A stretch of 12,414 nt of DNA, taken from Thermoplasmata archaeon (lineage in GTDB: Archaea; Thermoplasmatota; Thermoplasmata; Thermoplasmatales; Thermoplasmataceae). This document shows positions 7,763 through 12,414 of the stretch, one piece after another. How positions within the stretch are numbered: the first letter of the stretch is position 1; the number at the start of each line of letters is the position of its first letter. Under the pieces are notes generated by a model. The model was not told where the DNA came from and ran no database searches. It worked only from the letters and a program-made list of their open reading frames with translations. The DNA is taken from NCBI GenBank assembly GCA_021797055.1, contig JAKAAI010000050.1, forward strand, positions 1-12,414, in the 5' to 3' direction. A program made the translations under genes and the position numbers.

Positions 7763-8728
7763 TTATAGCAGATCTCTCAATATCTTGGTTAACCTGAAAT
7801 CTATTCCAAAACCCCTGATGTCTTTCCTTGCAGTAATAGCATCCCTTATCATATTTGATGAAATCCTGACCTCTCCTCCCCTAAATTTCGCCAATAGATC
7901 ATACAACCTGTTATAATATCCGAACTCTTTGATCAGAGATTCATGATAAAGCCTCTTTATTTCTTCTACGTTATCAGTTGCCTTAAGTGCCTTTAGCAAT
8001 AGAAATGCTGATTTCATTGATGGAACAATACCCTCACCTGTAATTGGAGAGACCGTTCCGATAGATTCTCCAATACCAATTACATTAAGATATGACGAAT
8101 GATCAAAGAGAGGTTTCAACCTGATATTCCTGGATACAATTCTCTCCCTGCTGTATCCAGATAAAGCGCGGCATATTCTTTCATGAGAATCGGACCCAGC
8201 ACCAATATGGTATTTGCCTTTGATTGGAAAGATCCAGAAGTATCCAGTTCCATGATCAAAATAGTTGAATTCAAAATCATGGCTCTCTTCAGTGTTGGAT
8301 ACATATTCAATGGTTTTCATGGTAAAATCTTCAGTTATTGGAAGATATGACCTGGAGATACCGGTTGCATCAACAACAAGGTCGAAGTTACCGCTAAGTT
8401 TCCTCCTTTCCCAGTTTGTCTGAGATATCAGATCTCTTTCAAGGCGGTTTTTATCAAATGTGCACAATCCATTTGATCTGAAGGTAAAGCTTTTGCCTTT
8501 CGAATTCCGGAAAGTAACCTTCTCTGCCTTGGATAAAATGTAATCCGTAAAATTCAAACCACACATGGCAATCAGTTCTTTCATCCTTGAAAGATTAGTG
8601 GCATAACCGCACGGTATGTAATACCCATCCATTTTCGGATCAAACCCTGTTACATCAAAACCCTCCTTTGTTAAGAGGTTAATGAGAAAGGATCCGGATG
8701 AACCAAGTCCAGCTATACCAATTTTCAC
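7763..8728 (-). CDS. FAD-dependent geranylgeranyl-reductase-family protein
   Basis: This is a flavoprotein of the geranylgeranyl reductase family, whose archaeal members saturate the isoprenoid chains of membrane lipids. The N-terminal FAD-binding fold has G7-x-G9-x2-G12 and D30 at the end of the second strand. P39-C40-G41 matches the family's conserved P-C-G element, VVDATG (118-123) is the second nucleotide-contact motif, and IGESIGTVSPITGEGI (219-234) is the C-terminal FAD motif. The length of 321 residues is short against roughly 390-450 for typical archaeal reductases, so part of the substrate or C-terminal region is reduced. It may be a paralogue with a different substrate. The start is GTG (8726-8728 on the minus strand), which puts the glycine motif at the expected distance. 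It diverges from truA across 36 bp. Confidence 0.75.
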   Translation of the reverse strand: MKIGIAGLGSSGSFLINLLTKEGFDVTGFDPKMDGYYIPCGYATNLSRMKELIAMCGLNFTDYILSKAEKVTFRNSKGKSFTFRSNGLCTFDKNRLERDLISQTNWERRKLSGNFDLVVDATGISRSYLPITEDFTMKTIEYVSNTEESHDFEFNYFDHGTGYFWIFPIKGKYHIGAGSDSHERICRALSGYSRERIVSRNIRLKPLFDHSSYLNVIGIGESIGTVSPITGEGIVPSMKSAFLLLKALKATDNVEEIKRLYHESLIKEFGYYNRLYDLLAKFRGGEVRISSNMIRDAITARKDIRGFGIDFRLTKILRDLL

Positions 8729-8764
8729 CTATCGGTATTTTAAAGGTGTGATTTATTCTTTCCA
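8729..8764. promoter_or_regulatory. Overlapping divergent promoters for the reductase gene and truA
   Basis: All of the DNA between the two start codons is 36 bp. TATTTTAAA (8736-8744) is centred 25 bp before the truA ATG. On the minus strand GAATAAAT (8751-8758) is centred about 27 bp before the reductase GTG. Each spacing fits an archaeal TATA box for a leaderless mRNA. The minus-strand element lies between the truA TATA box and its start, so two initiation complexes could hardly assemble together. Assignments are by position and composition. Confidence 0.55.
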
Positions 8765-9526
8765 ATGGGATTTATTTTTAAGTTTGGCTACGATGGCCAG
8801 TCCTTTACAGGATTCCAGTCTGGAAACGGGGAAAACAGTATAGAAGATTCTATCCTGAAAACTCTAAGAAGCATTGGAATCAATGAAAAAATCAGGTCTG
8901 CAGCAAGAACAGACCGAGGTGTTTCATCATCAGGCAACGTATTCATGATTCCTGGAGACATTGATGCCAGAAAGATACTGAAGATTTTGAATGCAAAATG
9001 CAGGGATATGGTGTTTTACGCTTATGCTCGAGTTGATGATGACTTTAACCCAAGGCACTGTAAATCAAAGTCTTACACATATTTTATTCCCGGAAACTGG
9101 TTATTCCTGAGACCAGCATTCTCAAAGTTTGAAGGTGATCACGATTTCTCAGCTTTCTGCAGAAAGGACGGTAGATCAACCCACAGGCGAATCGATAAGA
9201 TTACAATGATCTACAGGTCAGGATACACAGAGGTAAAATTCACCTCGCAGAGCTTCGTGTGGGAGCAGATCAGATCCATAGTCGGATATTGCCTCTATAA
9301 TAGTGAATCTGTGCTTCAAACAGATCCATTTTCAAACAGATTAGGAAGGAGAATTGTAGCACCTCCGGAACAACTTATTCTAAATGACATACAATATGGG
9401 GGAATAAAATTCATTTACGGACGGCCCGGGAAGAATGTTGAGCATTTACGCAAAATTTCAATTAATCTTCGAACAAGAAGTATAATTCTTGACCGGCTAA
9501 CTCATATGACAAAGCAACCGCGTTGA
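8765..9526 (+). CDS. truA: tRNA pseudouridine synthase TruA
   Basis: TruA-family enzymes convert uridine to pseudouridine in the anticodon arm of tRNAs (positions 38-40 in bacteria, typically 38/39 in archaea). The catalytic motif is SAARTDRGVS (45-54), with D50 as the nucleophile aspartate. Family blocks follow in order: FNPRHCKSKSYTYFI, a GDHDFSAF element, and SFVWEQIRSIVGY near the C-terminus. The length of 253 residues is normal. The ATG start has no Shine-Dalgarno sequence but lies 25 bp after a TATA-like element, as expected for a leaderless message. It is followed by a 77-bp gap carrying the lig promoter, so it is probably a single-gene unit. Confidence 0.93.
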   Translation: MGFIFKFGYDGQSFTGFQSGNGENSIEDSILKTLRSIGINEKIRSAARTDRGVSSSGNVFMIPGDIDARKILKILNAKCRDMVFYAYARVDDDFNPRHCKSKSYTYFIPGNWLFLRPAFSKFEGDHDFSAFCRKDGRSTHRRIDKITMIYRSGYTEVKFTSQSFVWEQIRSIVGYCLYNSESVLQTDPFSNRLGRRIVAPPEQLILNDIQYGGIKFIYGRPGKNVEHLRKISINLRTRSIILDRLTHMTKQPR

Positions 9527-9575
9527 AAACTATTTTCCAGCTACAATCGCCGTATAAGTACCATTTATAAGCATG

Positions 9576-9584
9576 GTTATAAAA
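9576..9584 (+). promoter_or_regulatory. lig promoter, leaderless type
   Basis: GTTATAAAA is centred 24 bp before the lig ATG at 9604. A second TATA-like stretch (ATTTATAAG) lies at 9563-9571. ATCGCC (9546-9551) and GGCGAT (9590-9595) form a 6-bp inverted repeat around both. No Shine-Dalgarno sequence precedes the ATG. The inverted repeat is short enough to be coincidental. Confidence 0.55.
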
Positions 9585-9603
9585 GCGCAGGCGATAGCAC
9601 CCT

Positions 9604-11367
9604 ATGCTATTCTCTGATGCGGTGAAAGTATTCGAGGAAATAGAAAAAACAACCAAAAGGAAGGTCATCACTGATCTTCTAGCAAATCTATTTTCAAAGG
9701 CAGGAGACGATCTGAAGAGCCTTGTTTATCTTATACAGGGCAAACTTGCTCCGGATTATGAAGGAATAGAAAGTGGGATGTCTGATAAATATATCTTAAA
9801 GGCCATTGCGGATGTTTCAGGTAAAAATGTCGAAGAGGTTACTTCCATGTTCCATAAAATAGGGGATCTTGGTTCGCTTGCAGAAAGTGTTCTGGTATCA
9901 AAAGCAAGTAAGATCGCTGAGCCTGTTTCTCTATCAGTAAAGGAAATGCATGGAAAGCTGATGGAGATAGCAAAAGCCAGCGGGAAGGGCAGCACTGGTG
10001 AAAGGATTAGGATATATGAGAGTGTAATCGTAAATTCATCACCAGTGGAAGCAAAATACGCCACGCGGATACTTACCGGAAAACTGAGGTTGGGGGCATC
10101 AGATATGACTATACTGGCAGCTCTCTCCCTGTGCTTCAATTATGAGAATGGCGAAGAGGTTGAGAATTCGTTTAATCTTCACCCTGACCTTGGTTATATT
10201 GCGGATCTGCTGAAAAATGGCGAGCATGACAGAATCCGAGATTCGACACCAGAGCTCGGGGTTCCGATTAAGGTGATGCTTGCTGAACGACTCCCGACGA
10301 TAGAAGGCATACTTGAAAAGATGGATGGTTTACCAACGGCGTTTGAATTCAAATATGATGGTATAAGATGTCAGTTACATAAGAAATCTGATACAATATG
10401 GATATATTCAAGAGGCACAGAAAATCAGACAGAACAATTCCCTGACATTAAAAAGAATGCACTTGAATCCTTCAAGGATTATGATTGCATACTGGACGGT
10501 GAAGCGGTACCGATGAATCCAGATACTGGAGAGATTTACCCATTCCAGGCTGTATCTCAGCGGAGAGGCAGAAAATACAATCTCGACAATGCAGTTCATG
10601 AAATTCCATTGACCGTTTTTTTGTTTGATATTCTTTACCTTAATGGCAGGTCTCTCGTGAACGCACCTTATCCTGAAAGAAGGTCTATTCTTGAGACTAT
10701 AGTAAGGGGCGCAACAGGATTTAAGCTTGCTGAAAGGATAGTTTCCTCGGATCCAAAGGAAATTGAAAAATTCTTTGATTTATCGATAGAAAGTGGTTGT
10801 GAAGGCGTTGTGGCAAAAAATATGTCCGACAAATCTGTTTACAGGGCTGGCGCCAGAGGATGGCTGTGGATCAAGATGAAACGAGATTATCAATCAGAAT
10901 TGGCTGACACTCTTGACCTGGTAGTTGTAGGTGCATTTGCAGGCCATGGAAGGCGCAAAGGAACATATGGAGCTCTTTTAATGGCATCATATAATAGGGA
11001 AAAGGATACCTTCGAAACTGTCTGCAAGCTCGGTACCGGGTTTACAGACGATGTACTCTTCTCACTCCCTAAAAGATTCGCGGACATTGTGTCCAAAGCA
11101 AAACCAGCGAATGTCGACAGCATAATGGTACCTGATGTTTGGATTAACCCGGTTCAGGTTCTTGAGGTGTCAGGCGCCGAGATAACTCTTAGTCCGGTAC
11201 ACACCGCTGCAATAGGAGCCGTAAGTAATGTTGCAGGCCTTGCAGTCAGGTTTCCACGCTTTACCGGAAGGTTCAGGGATGACAAAACACCATTCGACAG
11301 CACATCGACTCAGGAAATAGTTAATATGTATAACACACAGGTGAAAAAAACAAAGGCATCAGAATAA
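9604..11367 (+). CDS. lig: ATP-dependent DNA ligase
   Basis: This is the archaeal replicative DNA ligase, which seals nicks in Okazaki fragments and repair intermediates. An N-terminal DNA-binding domain (about 1-220) is followed by the nucleotidyltransferase domain. Motif I is KYDG with K250 as the AMP-accepting lysine. LDGE (297-300) is motif III, EGVVAK (400-405) motif IV and WIKMK (422-426) motif V. A C-terminal OB domain contains RFPRF (549-553) and RFRDDK (556-561), the motif VI region. At 587 residues it is a standard length. The last codons encode a lysine-rich tail, and their DNA forms the hairpin and A-tract that appear to terminate the convergent ssb transcript. The start fits the family (MLFSDAVKVFEEIE) and a leaderless promoter. 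Confidence 0.97.
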   Translation: MLFSDAVKVFEEIEKTTKRKVITDLLANLFSKAGDDLKSLVYLIQGKLAPDYEGIESGMSDKYILKAIADVSGKNVEEVTSMFHKIGDLGSLAESVLVSKASKIAEPVSLSVKEMHGKLMEIAKASGKGSTGERIRIYESVIVNSSPVEAKYATRILTGKLRLGASDMTILAALSLCFNYENGEEVENSFNLHPDLGYIADLLKNGEHDRIRDSTPELGVPIKVMLAERLPTIEGILEKMDGLPTAFEFKYDGIRCQLHKKSDTIWIYSRGTENQTEQFPDIKKNALESFKDYDCILDGEAVPMNPDTGEIYPFQAVSQRRGRKYNLDNAVHEIPLTVFLFDILYLNGRSLVNAPYPERRSILETIVRGATGFKLAERIVSSDPKEIEKFFDLSIESGCEGVVAKNMSDKSVYRAGARGWLWIKMKRDYQSELADTLDLVVVGAFAGHGRRKGTYGALLMASYNREKDTFETVCKLGTGFTDDVLFSLPKRFADIVSKAKPANVDSIMVPDVWINPVQVLEVSGAEITLSPVHTAAIGAVSNVAGLAVRFPRFTGRFRDDKTPFDSTSTQEIVNMYNTQVKKTKASE

Positions 11368-11379
11368 AAACTGATGCCT
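11354..11379. terminator. 9-bp hairpin terminator between lig and ssb
   Basis: AGGCATCAG (11354-11362) and CTGATGCCT (11371-11379) pair perfectly around an 8-nt loop that contains most of the lig TAA stop. Read on the minus strand, the stem is followed at once by TTGTTTTTTT (positions 11353 down to 11344), which is the form of a bacterial-type intrinsic terminator for ssb. Read on the plus strand it is followed by A-rich DNA with only short T runs, so termination of lig would be weaker. The T-tract for ssb lies inside the last codons of lig. Confidence 0.8.
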
Positions 11380-11400
11380 CAAAAATTAAATGTTTAAAAA

Positions 11401-11856
11401 TTAATCGTCTCTGTTTCGTCTGTCATTGTTGCGGTTATAATCATTACCGCCGCGTCTGAAACCGCCGCGTGATCCCCCGCCGCCATATCTTCTGAATTCG
11501 TTCTCGTACTCTTTCTCGCTCATGTCAAGAGATTCGTTGATTTCTGTTATCTCTTCCGTGCCATCTGCAAGTGAGCCATACTTTCCGACGTTGAGTCTCA
11601 TATGCCCTCTTACAAGAGATATGTATCCATTGTCTATGTATACTGTTTTCCCGTCTGATACAAGCTTCGCCTGGTCACCCCAGAGAGATAGTATTACTTT
11701 GCCAGAATCATCCGCTAGGACTACTTCCGTGACAGATTTTGGTTCTCCAAATCTGGTCTGTATCTCCTTGGGCTCGCTCACTGAGACAACCTTTCCGAGA
11801 ACGTTTACACGTCTCGAAGAAGGTGTCAAGTCTTTAATTTTGGTAGTTCCTTCCAT
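11401..11856 (-). CDS. ssb: Single-stranded DNA-binding protein, crenarchaeal-type single OB fold
   Basis: This binds and protects single-stranded DNA in replication and repair. One OB fold (about 1-105) is followed by an acidic linker and a flexible tail rich in G, R, N and D (about 122-151), ending in DD. The order and length (151 residues) closely resemble Sulfolobus SSB as I recall it: VNVLGKVVSVSE, EIQTRFGEPKSVTEVVLADDSGKV split across the core strands, and SLWGDQA. W59 matches a DNA-stacking tryptophan. The second stacking position is Y78, and the third appears to be aliphatic (V82). The ATG has AAGGAAG 7 nt upstream (11864-11870 read on the minus strand). It converges on lig with a terminator between them. 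A more general OB-fold nucleic-acid-binding role, including RNA, cannot be excluded. Confidence 0.87.
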   Translation of the reverse strand: MEGTTKIKDLTPSSRRVNVLGKVVSVSEPKEIQTRFGEPKSVTEVVLADDSGKVILSLWGDQAKLVSDGKTVYIDNGYISLVRGHMRLNVGKYGSLADGTEEITEINESLDMSEKEYENEFRRYGGGGSRGGFRRGGNDYNRNNDRRNRDD

Positions 11857-11870
11857 TCGATTACTTCCTT

Positions 11871-11888
11871 TTTGTCTAAAAAGACAAA
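11871..11888. promoter_or_regulatory. Palindrome in the ssb leader, next to the ribosome binding site
   Basis: TTTGTCT (11871-11877) and AGACAAA (11882-11888) pair perfectly with a 4-nt loop. The site contains TGTCTAAAA (11873-11881), the same nine bases found in the tes inverted repeat. It overlaps the transcription start predicted from the nearer TATA-like element. On the ssb mRNA it would form a stem directly before the Shine-Dalgarno sequence. It could be an operator, an RNA hairpin, or both. Confidence 0.6.
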
Positions 11889-11904
11889 TCGATATCTGAA
11901 CGAC

Positions 11905-11924
11905 GTATTTAAACTGTTATAAAT
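11905..11924 (-). promoter_or_regulatory. ssb promoter region with two TATA-like elements
   Basis: On the minus strand, ATTTATAAC (11916-11924) and GTTTAAATAC (11905-11914) both resemble archaeal TATA boxes. The nearer one predicts a start near 11884, giving a leader of about 27 nt that contains the Shine-Dalgarno sequence. Which one is used cannot be told from sequence. Confidence 0.5.
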
Positions 11925-12308
11925 TGCGAAGAAGCAGAATCACGCTTTTTCCAACGTGAATTCACTTTGCTAATACCTTAAAATCTTTCCGGAACGAGGG
12001 AACATATTTTTCATTTTTAAGTATGCCATGTAAAGCGAATAAGAATAAATCCCAAACTCTGATTCTCTATGATTCATTCAAATTTATATGTTATCAAGCA
12101 ACAAAAACATTGAATTCCAGAGTTTTCTGACTTCGCAAACTCATATCTCACAATTAAACTTTTGTTAAATCAAAAATTTACCCAGCTCGGATGAACAATA
12201 ATAAATATGTAAGTCGAACTTAAATATGAGATCACATCTTTCGAAGCGATCTGGCAGCCCCAACTTCTCAGACATTTTCATTGGTGGTATCATAATACCT
12301 TTTGTGTA
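11925..12308. other. Intergenic region, AT-rich, no convincing gene
   Basis: Between the ssb promoter and the partial gene at the right edge I find no supported gene, tRNA or large repeat. It holds an 18-bp near-palindrome (11952-11969), several TATA-like stretches (around 12081 and 12200), and a minus-strand open frame of 42 codons (12165-12293). That frame lies in the same reading frame as the partial gene and is separated from it by one TGA. A plus-strand frame of 30 codons (12226-12318) overlaps it, so at most one can be real. Confidence 0.5.
11952..11969. repeat. 18-bp near-perfect palindrome upstream of ssb
   Basis: CAACGTGAATTCACTTTG reads the same on both strands except for one base pair in each arm (11955 against 11966). 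Its core, GTGAATTCAC, is a perfect 10-bp palindrome. It lies about 30 bp upstream of the ssb TATA-like elements, a plausible place for an activator or repressor. No function can be assigned. Confidence 0.5.
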
Positions 12309-12414
12309 TCATTCCTGAGAAAGAAATTCATTCCTAATCTCCTTAAGTACAGATTCGTCGCTAATGATTTTAAGGCAAGCGTTAGCTGAAGCAAGTATGC
12401 CATTAATCAGGTTT
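12309..12414 (-). CDS. C-terminal end of an unrecognised protein (partial)
   Basis: A minus-strand frame is open from the window edge to a TGA at 12309-12311, giving 34 residues. The composition is protein-like (LINGILASANACLKII, then an acidic and basic helix ending NEFLSQE), with codons like those of neighbouring genes. I do not recognise the family. The same frame stays open for another 47 codons after the TGA, so the stop could be a recent nonsense change in a longer gene. The rest of the gene lies outside the window. Confidence 0.4.
   Translation of the reverse strand, partial: NLINGILASANACLKIISDESVLKEIRNEFLSQE

Noticed and set aside
9527..9603. A 77-bp gap after truA, about the size of a tRNA gene.
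   Set aside because: It shows no acceptor stem, D-loop or T-loop consensus. It is accounted for by the lig promoter.
12041..12051. AAGAATAAATC repeated here and on the minus strand at 8750-8760.
   Set aside because: It is a single AT-rich 11-mer match. At the second site it is explained by a TATA-like element, and here there is no gene start beside it.
12120..12142. GAGTTT and AAACTC forming a possible 6-bp stem with an 11-nt loop.
   Set aside because: It is short, AT-rich, lacks a following T-tract and is not at a gene end. Such stems are common by chance.
12226..12318. Plus-strand 30-codon frame with a TATA-like stretch about 25 bp upstream, whose SKRSGSPN segment faintly recalls transposase N-termini.
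   Set aside because: It is too short, overlaps the more protein-like minus-strand frame, and has no terminal repeats or further transposase sequence to support an insertion-element remnant.

Overview
The window looks like chromosomal DNA of an archaeon, most likely a member of the Thermoplasmatales or a close relative. The support is an archaeal-type leucyl-tRNA synthetase, an archease, a pyruvoyl-dependent arginine decarboxylase, an archaeal ATP-dependent DNA ligase, and a radical-SAM protein matching tetraether lipid synthase. Most promoters have a TATA element about 25 bp upstream of the start codon, which implies leaderless mRNAs. The DNA is AT-rich and AGA/AGG arginine codons are common. 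The lineage assignment is an inference from gene content and style, not from a search.

Layout, left to right. A promoter region bracketed by an 11-bp inverted repeat leads into tes (tetraether lipid synthase, +) and, 19 bp later, an archease gene with a TTG start (+). A separate leaderless-type promoter drives pdaD (agmatine formation, +), followed 7 bp later by leuS (+), with a Shine-Dalgarno sequence in the gap. Another promoter drives a 656-residue fusion of a class II aldolase and a short-chain dehydrogenase (+). Its stop codon abuts the stop codon of a convergent FAD-dependent geranylgeranyl-reductase-family gene (-). That gene diverges from truA (+) across only 36 bp that appear to hold two overlapping promoters. 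Next come lig (DNA ligase, +) and the convergent ssb (OB-fold single-stranded DNA-binding protein, -). The two are separated by a perfect hairpin that looks like an intrinsic terminator for ssb. The last ~450 bp before the right edge hold the ssb promoter, a near-perfect 18-bp palindrome, and the C-terminal end of an unrecognised minus-strand gene.

Functionally this is mostly housekeeping: membrane lipid maturation (tes and perhaps the reductase), translation and RNA processing (leuS, truA, archease, and agmatine, which is needed for tRNA-Ile modification), DNA replication and repair (lig, ssb), and one sugar-catabolic fusion enzyme. I see no CRISPR array, complete mobile element, tRNA or rRNA.

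The most interesting unexplained signal is regulatory. The sequence TGTCTAAAA lies over the predicted transcription start and next to the ribosome binding site at both tes and ssb. At each gene it belongs to a larger inverted repeat, which suggests a shared regulator or RNA element.
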